Shown: positions 21,687-32,438, counted from the stretch's first letter. The stretch: DNA of 64,000 nt from Vandiemenella viatica (GCA_031002005.1 CM061918.1:57479478-57543477); one strand, 5' to 3'. The notes: generated from the sequence alone by a model not told the origin. A program made the numbers and translations.

Positions 21687-21905
21687 ATGGTCTGGTAGCT
21701 CAGTGGTTAAGTAAGGCGCTTACTTCTGAAAGCTCTCTCTCTCCGGTAGCGGCTTCAAATCACACAGTGAGTAGGAATTTTTAGGAGTTGTATTCGATTA
21801 TATGAGCTACGTCGAGACGTTCGATGGTTCTGATTCCGCGTTAAACTGCAGGCCCCTGAAGAAAGGAATTAGCCTACTTGCCTCTGACACAATAGCTTGG
21901 TACAT
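21687..21905 (+). mobile_element. tRNA-derived SINE, family 3 (copy A)
   Basis: Head ATGGTCTGGTAGCTCAGTGG with an A-box-like TAGCTCAGTGGTTAAGTAAG and a B-box-like GCGGCTTCAAATCAC, followed by a body ending near TGACACAATAGCTTGGTAC. The second copy is at 40963-41165. Confidence 0.55.
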
Positions 21906-22035
21906 CTCCTTCGGCAAAAATCGACGAACTGTCGGGTTGTGGACAAAGTTTTTTAATTTTTGAAGTGAAAACTTGGGCGATTTTCGTATGGATAAAATCT
22001 TGTGAGTTCACATTAGCCACTTATTAAAGTTAACA

Positions 22036-22270
22036 GTATGGTGTGGTCTGCTGGTTCAGTGGTTAAGGTGTCTGACTGGCGAACGAAAGTTCCCAAATTC
22101 CAATCACTGTCTCGGCGGGGATTTACGTAGACCATTAACCCGACCTTCACCTCTGGTAGAGCTTACTATGTAATGTGAAGTGCGGCAGAACGCTTCCGTG
22201 GTTCGGATTCCCTTGTTCCTCGTAGCACTGCCGGGCTGGGTTAAGGCGGCTAATACAGGGACAGAAAGCG
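22036..22270 (+). mobile_element. tRNA-derived SINE, family 4 (copy A)
   Basis: Head TGGTCTGCTGGTTCAGTGG with A-box-like GGTTCAGTGGTTAAGGTGT and weak B-box-like CCCAAATTCCAATCAC, followed by a body with TCCGTGGTTCGGATTCCC. Related to family 3 by its head. The second copy is at 41167-41395. Confidence 0.5.
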
Positions 22271-22274
22271 CAGC

Positions 22275-23350
22275 CAATAGAAACCCTATAGTTTTAAGTT
22301 TTCTCTTCTGTCGGCAATCCTCAATGACTGACAATTGTTTTTTATCCACCTTGGCATGTGAATAAAAACTACTTGTTCTTAAATTTCATAGTAAGGTTTT
22401 CATAGCATTTTTCGACCTACAGGATGAAAGAGGTGAAAATATATATTTCTGCTTATATTTTATCTTTGTCTTATTGATTGTATTTATTTCAGGTAGCCTA
22501 TGTCTGCGTTTTCGATATTTTTGTGTTTTGTGCTTCACAGTATGCATCTTCCTTCTATGATTATATGATTTCATTCTTTTATTTGCTACTCACCTGATGG
22601 AACAGCGACCGTTGTAATTTTTTTAGTTTTTTTTTTTTTTTAATATGGGGCTAATCTTAAATATGTCGCTTCGTTTTTTATTCCATGTATCAAGTGTCAG
22701 TTACTCCCTGAAATTTGCATCTATTGGCTATAATAGGTTATATCACGATATAATGAACAAATTATTAGGTGTTTAATGTTTAAATGAGCTTTTTATGCTT
22801 ATATTTGTCGCAGTGAGGAAAAAGTGTCATTGAGAAGCCACCAAAGTCTCTATTTGAGTAATATTTCTGGCATATTTCAAGTGGATCTAGATAACGTAAG
22901 TTACATGTGTTTTAAGATAAAATAGTTGATTAAAAATTACGTAGATGATTTGATTTTTAAAAATATTTTTGAAATGTGACCAGCAACTATGCTAGGAAAT
23001 TAAAAATTATGTATGGTATCTGATTGAATATGTCCCAGCTATGTTGCGCATTTTAGGTCTATTTTTCCAGCGGCTGTGCAAGCTGACTGTACACCAACGA
23101 TGTACTATATAAACAACCAGAGACATTTCGAAATATGAAAGACATGGCATAGTTTATTCAATTAAAAAGGCGAATATTTAAATAAATATTTGTTTTTATT
23201 ATAGGAGATACACTTTTTTTTAGCGATTATTTAGAGGTTTACAAAAGAAAGTTATAACTTTCGTATTTAGCGCATAATTTTGCACGATAGCAGTCTAGAC
23301 TACAATTTTACGAAGTTCATACCGGCGCAGAGGACTTGACAGGAGACAAA
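22275..23350. other. No gene seen (copy A)
   Basis: AT-rich non-coding sequence shared with copy B (41400-42520). No motif recognised. Confidence 0.4.
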
Positions 23351-23355
23351 ATGTA

Positions 23356-23829
23356 GGGGATTCTATCATTACCGTGGCGCCACAATATGATGATTGATTC
23401 TTATAGAAATCGACAAAACAAATCGAAAATAAAGAATAAATTTTTTTGATATCTCGCTTGGTTCTCGAGATATCGTATCTCAAAATTGACGTAGTAAGGT
23501 TGAAATACGGACTGGACCAAAAGAAAAATTTCGCCGTAGCCAAATTTGATGATGAATTCTTACGTAACTCGATGAGACAAATGGAAAATAAAGAATAAAG
23601 TTTTTTGATATCTCGCATAGTTAGTGATTGTTGTTAGGTTGAAATACGGCCTGGACCAGAAGAAATAACATCAAAAGCAGAAGGAACTATACCTACGGCT
23701 GATTTTTAACATACTATATCTCGAAAACCAAGCGAGATATCAAAAAAATTTATTCTTTACTTTCGATTTATTTCGTCGAGTTCTGCAAGAATTCATCATC
23801 AGATTTTGGCGCCACGGTAATGATAGAAC
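23356..23829. repeat. Fold-back element 1 with long inverted repeats (copy A)
   Basis: Starts GGGGATTCTATCATTACCG and ends with the mirror of TTCTATCATTACCGTGGCG. The two arms stay reverse-complementary for about 130 bp: TGATGATT, ACAAATCGAAAATAAAG and GATATCTCGCTTGGTTCTC on the left correspond to mirrored words on the right. The centre has a second GATGAATTCTTACGTAAC unit. No coding. A second member lies at 28697. Confidence 0.7.
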
Positions 23830-23889
23830 TGCCGCAGTTGCCAGCGTACATAAGAGCAATCATTTGGCGCATTCAACTGAAATACAAGG

Positions 23890-24105
23890 ATGTACTACCA
23901 ATCAGTGTTTTTCTTTGGAAACGGCTGCCCAAAAGATTTATTCATCTACTTCATCCATTTGTGCCATCCTGATATTATCAATAGTGACAAAATGAAACAG
24001 ATTGATGGCATTTTGAAATGGCTACAACGATGTGTTGATGAAAGAAGAATGGATATACTCAGAAAACATACTTACTTTGACATTGTGAATTTGTGTCCTG
24101 TGTAA
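23890..24105 (+). CDS. Unrecognised 71-codon ORF (copy A)
   Basis: The frame begins MYYQSVFFFGNGCPKDLF, continues through a stretch with LCHPDIIN and ILKWLQRCVDERR, and ends DIVNLCPV. Its residue mix (W, C, G, paired charges) looks like real protein, unlike neighbouring AT translations. In copy B (43062-43280) a small deletion changes the last residues, so it is not clearly under selection. An AG precedes GATGTACTACC, so it might be an exon. I do not recognise the family. Confidence 0.25.
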   Translation: MYYQSVFFFGNGCPKDLFIYFIHLCHPDIINSDKMKQIDGILKWLQRCVDERRMDILRKHTYFDIVNLCPV

Positions 24106-24289
24106 TTAAATACAAAGGTACGCCATCAGCTCTTTTCGGAGCTGAAAGGCTATTTTTAGCGGCAAAAACTTTTTTAAGAGAAAGCAAATTGTAGTCATTC
24201 TAAAATTGTTAGGCCCAACTGATTAGATGGTAACGTAGCCTGACCACAATCATGAGAAACAATAAAATGTTAAAATAAACAAAGAAACA

Positions 24290-25080
24290 GGGACAGATTG
24301 GGTTTTTTATAAGGGTAATTGGGCGATTCATAGAGGCATCCACGTAACGTGTGTGTAGAGTGAGATTTTTCCTGTGGTCCAGGCCTCATTACCCCACACA
24401 TGACGGTTCGAATTTCCGTTTTTTTTATCAAAAAAAAATGCTTTTGCATTGCACTGATCAGATGCCGGAAATGGAAAAGTTTTTATTATTAGGGCCTATT
24501 ATTCGATGCATGGTGTAATGAAACATGGACCACAGTTACGATGGCGGATTGGGCAATTTATAGCGGCATACACACAATGTGTTTATACAGTTAGGCTATA
24601 CTGTGGTCCAGTGTTCATTCGCCACACATTACGGTACAAAACCCTGTTTTAATTTTTTGCAAAAAAAGGTCTTTGTAGCAAACTGATCGGATGCGGGGAA
24701 TGGAATATTGTTTATTATTATTTTTTCCATTTATAGTTCAATTAAGCCTGGACCAAAGTAACGGCGACAAATCTAGCGATTCATAGCGGCATACACGTTT
24801 CGCGTGTGTACAGTTAGGATGTACTGTGGTCCAGGTTTCACTACCCACATATAACGGCACATATTCCCCTTACAATTTTTTTTTTTTAATTACGTTTTTT
24901 TTCGATTTATAGTGCAATAAAGCCTTGAACACAGTAAATGCGACTGATTGGGCGTTTTATAAGGGTATCTACGTATCGCCTGTGTGCAGTCAGATAGTAC
25001 TGTGCTCCAGGGTTGATTCTACAGACATAATGGTTCACATTCATGTTTTATTTATTTATGTTTTTTTACTGCAGTTTTAA
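24290..25080. repeat. Tandem array of four ~220-bp units (copy A)
   Basis: Diverged units recur at about 24326, 24548, 24770 and 24952, each with GGGCGATTCATAG or a variant, a GCATACACG and GTGTGTACAGTTAG zone, TGTGGTCCAGG, CACACATNACGGT and a T-run. Some units continue with CTGATCGGATGCCGG and GGCCTGGACCACAGT-type words. Spacing is about 222, 222 and 182 bp. No coding. The second copy is at 43480-44270. Confidence 0.75.
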
Positions 25081-25226
25081 CAAACTATCATATGCCGGCA
25101 ATCGAAAAATGTTAGTTTTTTTTATTTATTTATGTGGTAAGGAAGTCTAGACCAAGTCGTCTGAATAGAATTTCTTACTTGTTTTTCGACTGTTGCGATC
25201 ACTAGAAACTTAATAATTTCAGAAAT

Positions 25227-25425
25227 ACCGAGCGTGCTGGGTGAGTGGTAAACGCTCTGGTCTCGCATTCGGGAGGACATAGGTTAGAATCCCCATCCAG
25301 ATTTGAGTTTTCCATGGTTTCCCCAAATCACTTAAGGCAAATACCGGGATGCTTCCTACAAAAGGCATGGTTGAATTACTTCCCGTTCCTTGTACGCCAT
25401 CCTTTCCCACCTCCGATAAAAAACA
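25227..25425 (+). mobile_element. tRNA-derived SINE, family 1, plus-strand copy (copy A)
   Basis: Starts ACCGAGCGTGCTGGGTGAG. It has a diverged B-box (GGTTAGAATCC) and the family body words TTTTCCATGGTTTCCCCAAA and GGGATGCTTCC, ending in a short A-rich tail near 25425. It is older or more diverged than the minus-strand copies, and no clean target duplication was found. Confidence 0.75.
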
Positions 25426-25529
25426 TAAATCTGGCTAACCCTCCATCATTATATTCTTTAAAAATTGAAAACTCTGATTTCAACTAGATTGGATCACATT
25501 ACATAACGCAACAGTTCGTTAGTAGTGCC

Positions 25530-25757
25530 CTGTGGCATAGCTAGGTCAACAAGGACCCCGGTGCAAAAAAAAAAAATTATTTAGGGCCCTCATGGGTGAC
25601 TGCTGGTAGGGGCCCTGAGCTGAGCATGGGGGCCCCTGGGCTGTGGCTGGAGGCCCCCTATGCAGTAGCGTATCTAGGTTCACAAGGCCCCCCCAGCTGC
25701 GCTCAGGGCCCCCTGAGCGTGGGGGCCTCGGTGCACCGCACCGCCTAGCCGCCCCTG
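25530..25757. mobile_element. hAT-type MITE, possibly nested (copy A)
   Basis: Starts CTGTGGCATAGCTAGG and ends with the reverse complement of CAGGGGCGGCTAGGC. Flanking octamers GTAGTGCC and GTAGTACT agree at 6 of 8. An internal CAGTAGCGTATCTAGG near 25664 looks like the start of a second element, so two related MITEs may be joined. The interior is rich in GGCCCC. The second copy is at 44711-44940. Confidence 0.55.
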
Positions 25758-25980
25758 GTAGTACTGCCTCCTGACAATTTCTCACAGCTTCCTTGATAAT
25801 TCAGTCTCAAGGCTAGGAAGAAAATTCATTAAATGCATGGTTCTTTCGATGGTTATGCTACGTAGTGGCATTCACAGTAACCACTATTGTTTACATCGCA
25901 TATCGTTGCTGTACAGTTGTTGCTCTAAAAGCAGATGTAAACTAATGAGCAACGTAGGCATATGTCCCTGTAGCACTGCG

Positions 25981-26079
25981 CAGTGGTGGGTCCATGGGGG
26001 GTGGAAGGGGGCTAGGGGGCTGAAGCCATCCCCCCAAAGGCACCAATGTCACCAAACCAAAATCCTGGATCCACCACTG
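25981..26079. mobile_element. 99-bp hAT-type MITE (copy A)
   Basis: Starts CAGTGGTGGGTCCA and ends TGGATCCACCACTG, nearly perfect inverted repeats. Flanks are GCACTGCG and GCACCGCG (7 of 8). In copy B both flanks are GCACCGCG, a perfect 8-bp duplication as expected for hAT. Confidence 0.7.
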
Positions 26080-26499
26080 GCACCGCGTAAGAAACAATGT
26101 TGCGTGGCCACTTAGTGCAGGGTTTTTCCATGACTTACATGTATCTTTATTGCACTCGCGGCGTGGAGGTGGTGCGGTGACATGTCCGACTGAAGAAAGT
26201 GAATTAGAAATGGAGATTTTTTCCCCTTTTTGTATCATTACATTTTAGTGTTCAAATATAAAGCAGGTAATATACCATTATGTTAAATAAATAATCAAAA
26301 TTCAAGTTTAATTTTTTTATTTTTTACTTTTCTAGCAATTATTTTCTGATTTTATATTCTTTTAATAACAAACTTTTTAGACTTTGAAATTTAATATTTC
26401 TCTGTTGATCTTAATCTCTACTTTTGAACCAAAAAATATAGTTTGAGTGCCTAATTGGTTCCAAGGAATGTGGCAATCATATTTTTTATGACTATATAT

Positions 26500-26985
26500 A
26501 TTTAATTCAATTGCAATGGAGCGCATGCTCCGGTGGCAATTTCCCTTCACACCAACTTCCCTCTTTTCCTGCACCCACCTACATTTGCCCTTTACAAAAT
26601 TTAACTTTAAATTCTTTCAACGTTTTTGGTAAATTATTCAGCATTTCCCTTGGTAATTTATTCCAGTTTCTGACACTCTTACCTAAAAAGAGAATTTTCC
26701 CACACCATTGTGCCTGAAATCGAGTGCCAGCTTGTGGTCATGGTCATCTTTTTCCTTCGATGCACTACTTTTCATACCCACACCAATATCTTTCCATGTC
26801 TCATCACCAATATATGCCTTGTACACTCCCATGACCCTCTTCACCCTCCTCCTATCATTCAATGAATCCCATTCCAGCTCTTTTATCATACCTGTTACTG
26901 ATTGCATTCTCCGATCATTTCCAGAAACAAATCTAGCAGCCCTTTTTTGCACCCTCTCCAACTCCTGTATTTGATACGTTTTCAT
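26500..26985 (-). pseudogene. CR1-group LINE, 3' fragment (copy A)
   Basis: Minus-strand frame beginning QIQELERVQKRAARFVSG, continuing with MIKELEWDSLNDRRR and DHDHKLALDFRHNGVGKFSF, and (after a 1-base frame break) RNWNKLPREMLNNLPKTLKE. This is the C-terminal tail after the RT in the element at 61367-63785 and is close to it in sequence. It ends in the same 3' words (GGAAATTGCCACCGGAGC, ATTGCAATT) and an AATTA-rich tail. 5'-truncated, non-functional. Confidence 0.8.
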
Positions 26986-26989
26986 TTTT

Positions 26990-27610
26990 TTGATATGAAT
27001 GAAATTGCTTCAGAAGCATATCAACAGTTTTTTCTTCTCCTGTTTCACCAGTGACCACAGAAAAATGTCACTCCTGTCTTCAATATCCACTGTTTTACAA
27101 AGAATCAACAAATACAAATCAGTTCACCTATTGGACAAGGCTCAAAAAGTCGCGTCGTCAGTTTTGGACCTTAAAATTTATCAATAATCTCTACAGACGT
27201 GGTCTAGTTAACATCTTCTTGGTGTCATCGTGAAAAAACACATTGAAGAAACATAAACTTCACAATGTCACACATTGTTTTCACAGAGTGGCCATCTGTT
27301 ATTTAGATTATCTGTATTATTTTAGTTTCTATTATTTTAATAAATGGCCTTCAGCCTGAGACCATTTAGCCAGAAAATTTAACAGTATCATATGTGTGTC
27401 CTTATTCTTCCTTCTCTCTTGGGCTTCTTGTTGAGCTAATTCTTCAAATCTTTATGTCAGTGTCTTAACAGATTATTGCCTTGTAAACCAGTACACTATA
27501 TTTGCAATTGCAGAATGGTAGTGACACTCATTGGAAATATGACTGAGAGCTCTTCTAGTCACCTGTACAAATGAATGTGTTGCAGCTGGTACAGTGAACA
27601 GGAGAACATA
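26990..27610. other. No gene seen (copy A)
   Basis: T-rich sequence shared with copy B (46180-46800). Short frames only. Confidence 0.4.
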
Positions 27611-27616
27611 ACATTA

Positions 27617-28333
27617 CTAGCTGGGACCCACGACTTCGTTCGTGTTTTTAAAGAATTTGTATTGACAGATACCGACATCTAGCCACCATAGTGCACGATG
27701 GGAGACTCGATGCTATTACCACACACAAATGTCAGTCATATGCGCTATGTAGTTCAGGCAGCAAAGTAAAATATACAAACACACATGTCTTTGATTGAAA
27801 CACGAAAATATCCTTGATCGACCAATTTCAACCACCATATCTTCCACACTACCACAGTTACCGAAATTCGGCCAACGTTGTTACCGACGGGTGACTCTGT
27901 GCTACTACCACACACAAACATCAGTGATCTTCGCTAAATAGTTTTGGCTGAAAAGTGATACACCACATACGTTTTCAACCACCATAGCTCCAACACCCCC
28001 ATAGCTACCGACATCTAATCACTATAGTACACGAAAGAAGACACTATATCACTACCACACACAAACACAAATGGTCTATGCTATGTATTTGTGGCAGCAG
28101 AGTGACATATACGGAGACTCATGTCTTTGGTCGAAATACGAAATTGCCCTGCATCCACCACTTTTAACCATCATATCTCCCACATCCCCACTGCTGCCAA
28201 GGTTGTGCATGACAGGAAACTCCATGCTACTTCCATACACAAATAACAGTAATCTGTGCTAACTAGTGGTGGCTGAAAAGCGAAATATTGGAAAATATAC
28301 ATCTATTTTTTTTATATATATATATATATAAGA
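27617..28333 (-). mobile_element. Non-autonomous Helitron, second member (copy A)
   Basis: Minus strand: after an A, starts TCTTATATATATATA. The 3' end has the hairpin CACGAACGAAGTCGTG, then GGTCCCAGCTAG followed by T. Interior tandem units carry TACCGACATCTAGCCACC, GATGGGAGACTCG and CAGTGATCT words shared with 16885-17777, so both are one family. No Rep/helicase. The second copy is at 46802-47509. Confidence 0.7.
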
Positions 28334-28421
28334 TTGAGGTCGGAAATATCGAATGTGCAGATTGGTGTTTTTCTTAGACGAAGGTGGCATAGATGATGTG
28401 GATAACAGCCATGGAGGAAGG

Positions 28422-28670
28422 CAGGGGCGGATCCAGGATCTTGGTTTGGGAGGGGCTTGAGTGGACTTTGGTTTGGGGAGGGGGTTTGGCTTGAGTGAAT
28501 TTTGGCTTGGGGAGGGGCTTAAGTTGGGCAAAGGGTAGTATTTATAGTCTCCTCCGGCCTCGAATCCGTAGAGCAAAAAGGGTCCCCAAAATTACAATGT
28601 TGGAGGTGGCCCTAGATACTTTTGGGGGGGCTTGAGCACCGTAGCCCCCCCCCCCTCGATCCGCTCCCTG
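28422..28670. mobile_element. hAT-type MITE with perfect 8-bp duplication (copy A)
   Basis: Starts CAGGGGCGGATCCAGG and ends with the reverse complement of CAGGGAGCGGATCGAGG. Flanked by GAGGAAGG at 28414-28421 and 28671-28678. The 249-bp interior is made of GGGGCTTGAGTG-type repeats and has no coding. The second copy is at 47598-47853 with the same duplication. Confidence 0.78.
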
Positions 28671-28696
28671 GAGGAAGGAATATAACAGCCTTGACC

Positions 28697-29463
28697 GAGT
28701 CTCATGCTAATAACCGTGGCGTCGCAATTTCATGATGGCTGCTTATTTAACTCGACCAAACAAATCGAAAGTAAATAATAATTGTATTTAATATCTCGCT
28801 TAGTTCTCGAGATATAATATGTCAATATTGAGGTGGTTAGGTTTAAATGTGGCCTGGGATAAAAGAAAAATTTCGCCGAAGCCAAATTTGATGGTGGTTT
28901 CTTAAGTAGCTTGACAAAATGAAGACAAAATGAAAGAAAAGGTTGTTTTATTTATATATATATATATATTTCACTTAGTTTACGAGATGACGGATCTCAA
29001 AATTAAGGTGGCTAGGTTGCGATGGGTCCTGGACCAAAATAAAGTTTGCTAAAGCAAGAAGGAACTTATATGGTGGACACACAATTGATGTTTTATTTTC
29101 CTTCCTAGCAGTTGTTGTTAGGTTGAAATACGGCTTGGATCACAATGAAACATCATTAATAGCACAATGAGCTATATCTATAACTGATAACTATAACTGA
29201 CATTCAATATCTCGAGAACCAAGTGAAATATCAAACAAAGTCTTTTCTTTGGATACATAAAAATCCATCATCAAATTTGGATTTGGCGAAATTTTTCTTC
29301 TAGTCCAGGCCACATTTCAGCCTAACCATCTCACTTTTGAGATTCAATATCTCGAGCTAGTGAGGTATATATAAAAAATATTCTTTACTTTTGATTTGTT
29401 TCATAGAATTATGTAAGAATCGATCATCAAATTGTGGTGCCATGGTTGTCATAGAATCCCCTT
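28697..29463. repeat. Fold-back element 2 (copy A)
   Basis: The left arm starts GAGTCTCATGCTAATAACCG, the right end is the mirror of AAGGGGATTCTATGACAAC. Both arms carry the family words (CTCGACCAAACAAATCG, AATATCTCGCTTAGTTCTC, GAGATAT, GAAAAATTTCGCCGAAGCC). The middle has extra units around 28960-29140. It is longer and more diverged than element 1. The second copy is at 47880-48648. Confidence 0.65.
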
Positions 29464-29487
29464 AATAATAGTTGTTAAGTGCCTTCT

Positions 29488-30978
29488 GGGGTGTAAGGGT
29501 TTGGGAAAGACTATACTAGTCTTTTCCAACCACTGCTTGCCAACGGCCTCTGAAAAGAGGGCGGAAGAGCGGGGAGCGGTTCAGGGCACCCTCTTGCCCT
29601 TGGGGTTGGAAACGGCCCCTAAAGGCGGATGAATCAGAAATGATCAACGGCATGGGGATGCAGAAGGCAACGGGAAACCACTGCATTAAAGACCCAAAGG
29701 GTATCCCTGAGGACATGTAATCCTCTCAAATTACATATATCATGATGGCTTCTTCCTGGGTAAAATATTCCGGAGGTAAAATAGTCCCCCAATCGGATCT
29801 CCGGGTGGGGACTGCTCAGGGAGGAGTCATCAGAATGGATAGAAACATTCTACGAGTCGGAGCGTGGAATGTTAGAAGTCTGAATAGGGCAGGTAGGTTA
29901 GAAAACTTAAAAAGGGAGATGGAACAACTTAAGTTAGATGTTGTTGGGATTAGTGAGATTAAATGGAAGGACGCACAGGATTTCTGGTCTGGGGAACACA
30001 GGATAATTAGCACACAAGCTGTCAATGGAGTCACTGGTGTAGGATTTGTAATGAACAAGAAAGTAGGGAAACGGGTTAGTTATTATGAACAATTTAGTGA
30101 CAGGATTATTTTGATGAGGTTAGAAACTAAGCCCGTCCCAACCACATTAGTACAAGTGTATATGCCAACGTCACAGGAAGATGATGAAGTAATAGAAAAA
30201 ATATACGCTGAAATTGAAGAATTAATCCAATATGTGAAAGGGGAGGAAAATCTAATAATCATGGGTGATTGGAATGCAATAGTGGGAGAAGGAAAAGAGG
30301 GGAATTCTGTAGGAAGTTTTGGTCTAGGAGAAAGAAATGAGCGAGGAAGCAGGTTGCTAGAATTTTGTGAAAGATATAAGCTAGTAGTGGCGAACACATT
30401 GTTTAAGAACCATGCAAGAAGAATATACACCTGGAAACATCCTGGGGATACAGGCAGATATCAGCTAGATTATATCATGGTCAAACAGAGATTCAGGAAT
30501 CAAGTTCTAGACTGTAAAGCATACCCAGGAGCAGACATAGACTCGGACCATAATTTGATAGTAATGAAGTGCAGGCTGAAATTCAAGCGAATAAGGAAGC
30601 AGCATAAGCAGAACAGACTGGAAGTGAATAAACTGAAACAATCTAGCACAAGAGAAAAATTTGCAGAAATGGTAGACTTAGGTCTAAGAATTAACTGTGA
30701 AAGGAGCTCAACCGAGGACGAATGGAATGCATTAAAGACCGAAATAATGAAAGCTGGCAAAGAAACCTTAGGATTTAGGGAACAAGCTGCCCGAAAACCT
30801 TGGATCACAGAAGAAATTTGCAGCTGATCGATCAGAGGAGAAGGTACAAAAATGCTCAGGATGAAGCAGGAAAAGAGCAGTACAGGCAATTTAGAAATCA
30901 AATAAATAGGAAATGCAAAATAGCAAAAGAAAAATGGCTACAAGAAAAGTGTGAAGAAGTAAAAAAAGGAAATGGTTG
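29488..30978 (+). pseudogene. RTE-clade LINE, 5' half, cut off by gypsy LTR (copy A)
   Basis: The ORF from 29742 encodes an AP-endonuclease. NILRVGAWNVRSLNR starts the domain, with the acidic GISEIKW, GDWNAIVG, YTWKHP, LDYIMV and the catalytic SDHNLIVM. After KPWITEEI a missing base near 30820 shifts the frame. The sequence then stops dead at 30978, where a gypsy LTR begins, so the whole reverse transcriptase half is absent here. The 5' target-site word AAGTGCCTTCT is at 29477-29487. Compare the complete copy at 48672-51902. Confidence 0.88.
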
Positions 30979-31423
30979 CTGTTCAGTCTGCCAGTAAAGG
31001 CCCCTGCCAGGCAGACCTCACACACAACGCGCCTGCACGCCGGGATACATATACGACTCCAAACAGGCGCAGAGACATCAAAACAAACCAGGAAAACAAA
31101 TAGAATCATCTAGAAGCTAAGTGGGGCTATTTCTTACAGAGGTCGCCGTACTACCACACAACGGAATTCCTGCGCCAGGCCGCCTACATAAGCGTAGCCG
31201 GCCGCTCCACCGCCAGTTCCGGCCTGACCGCGGAACCAGCTTCAACTACAGAAGACCACCGGAAGTTCGCGAGAAGTAGAAGCCGTCTCTCTCTACCCCG
31301 GATCAGGACCAGGCTAAATTTCTCGACGGTCATCCGCTAACTGTACCACATTTGTTATTGTTTACCAGTGTTTTGTGTACATAGTAATAAACCTCAAGGA
31401 ACCATTAAGTGTAGTTCACTTCA
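30979..31423 (+). repeat. gypsy 5' LTR
   Basis: TG...CA ends (TGTTCAGTCTGCC ... GTTCACTTCA). The TATA region reads TACATAAG at about 31185-31192, while the 3' LTR has TATATAAG, so the 5' promoter has probably weakened. An AATAAA-type signal (AGTAATAAACC) lies near 31384-31393. Confidence 0.92.
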
Positions 31424-31424
31424 G

Positions 31425-31442
31425 TGGCGACAAGGTTGGGAT
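31425..31442 (+). promoter_or_regulatory. gypsy primer-binding site
   Basis: TGGCGACAAGGTTGGGAT follows the 5' LTR by one base. The leading TGGCGAC pairs with a tRNA ending in GTCGCCA, as in tRNA-Ser; the exact tRNA is inference. Confidence 0.6.
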
Positions 31443-31459
31443 AAGAACTCTCGACCATC

Positions 31460-32430
31460 ATGGCTACGCCAGCAGCACCTACGGAATGGCAACAGTTCCT
31501 CCAAGGACTTCTACATCAGTTCTTCGAATCTCAGAGACAACTGATTGCGGAAGTCAGGAATCTCCGCCAACCCACGGCCCCGCCTCCGTTCCCAGCATTC
31601 AACGACGACGTCGAAGAATGGGAGACCTACAAGAAGCGCATAAAACAACACATCGCAATTCATCACATATCCAAAGAAGAAGACCAGCGTGCATATTTCC
31701 TTTCCTGGAACCAATCAAAGATGTATGTCTTGCTCACCAAACTTCAGCCACAAGACCCCGACACCCTCACCTTCACGACCATCTGTACGACACTGAATGC
31801 ATACTACAGACGCCGGTACCATGTCGTCGCGGCCCGCGTCGAATTCTATCAATGCCGGAAGAAGCCCGATCAGACGTATCGCCAGTGGGCGGCCGAACTC
31901 TAAGGCCTTAGCAGAAAATGTAAGTTTCAAACTCGTTGTTCCCACGAATCCTACGCCGACGACATGGTGCGTGATCACATCATACAGGCTGCACCAGATA
32001 CCGCACTCCGGCATGACGCCCTCAAGTTAGAGGACCCATCCCTGGAGCAGGTCATCGAACTTGCCTACAAATTCGAAATATCTACGGCCGCAGATCGCCG
32101 CCTGGAGTCCTGGGCGGATGTGGCCGCAATCCGAACCGACGTAGAGGACACACAGGACGTCGCCGCCATCCAGAGCTCCCAGTCGCGCTCCTCCCTGACA
32201 CCACAATCGGGGACCGCTTCCTCAGAAGGACATCGAACCGGCCCGTTCCGGCAGGGGCACCATTTCTCGGCAGCAGCAGCGGATCCCGCAGCGCCGACGC
32301 CGCAGCCCGCTCCGCCTACCCTCCTGCCCCGCCTGTTATTCAGCACATGAGAGGGAAAATTGTCCGGATCGTTGGGCTGAATGCTCACGTGCGGCAAGGA
32401 AGGACACCTGGCGTCCATCTGCCGCACCAA
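31460..32430 (+). pseudogene. gypsy gag
   Basis: Starts MATPAAPTEWQQFLQGLLHQ. A capsid-like region follows (FPAFNDDVEEWETYKKRI, YFLSWNQSKMYVLL, YYRRRYHVV) to about 31903, where a frameshift leads into a second frame (DHIIQAAPDTALRHDALKLE, up to about 32350). A CCHC zinc knuckle, CGKEGHLASIC preceded by a frame-shifted C, lies near 32390-32430. Gag would form the particle and bind RNA. At least two single-base shifts break it. Confidence 0.85.
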
Positions 32431-32438
32431 CACCACCA

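Larger units (their letters stand above)
20211..30978. repeat. 10.7-kb duplicated block, copy A
   Basis: This block matches 39509-50163 almost base for base in the same orientation, with the same order of MITEs, SINEs, fold-back elements, array, Helitron and RTE LINE. Differences are mainly short indels plus a 131-bp stretch (about 21904-22034) missing from copy B and two short insertions in copy B. The left limit cannot be set, because copy B begins at a gap. The right limit is the edge of the gypsy LTR at 30979. Confidence 0.95.

Noticed and set aside
21687..22110. tRNA genes at the heads of SINE families 3 and 4
   Set aside because: B-boxes are degenerate and the acceptor stems are absent.
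29816..30901. Minus-strand ORFs opposite the RTE LINE
   Set aside because: Antisense shadows rich in S/L/F.
31375..31911. 178-codon plus frame overlapping gypsy gag
   Set aside because: Shadow of gag in another frame, starting in the LTR.
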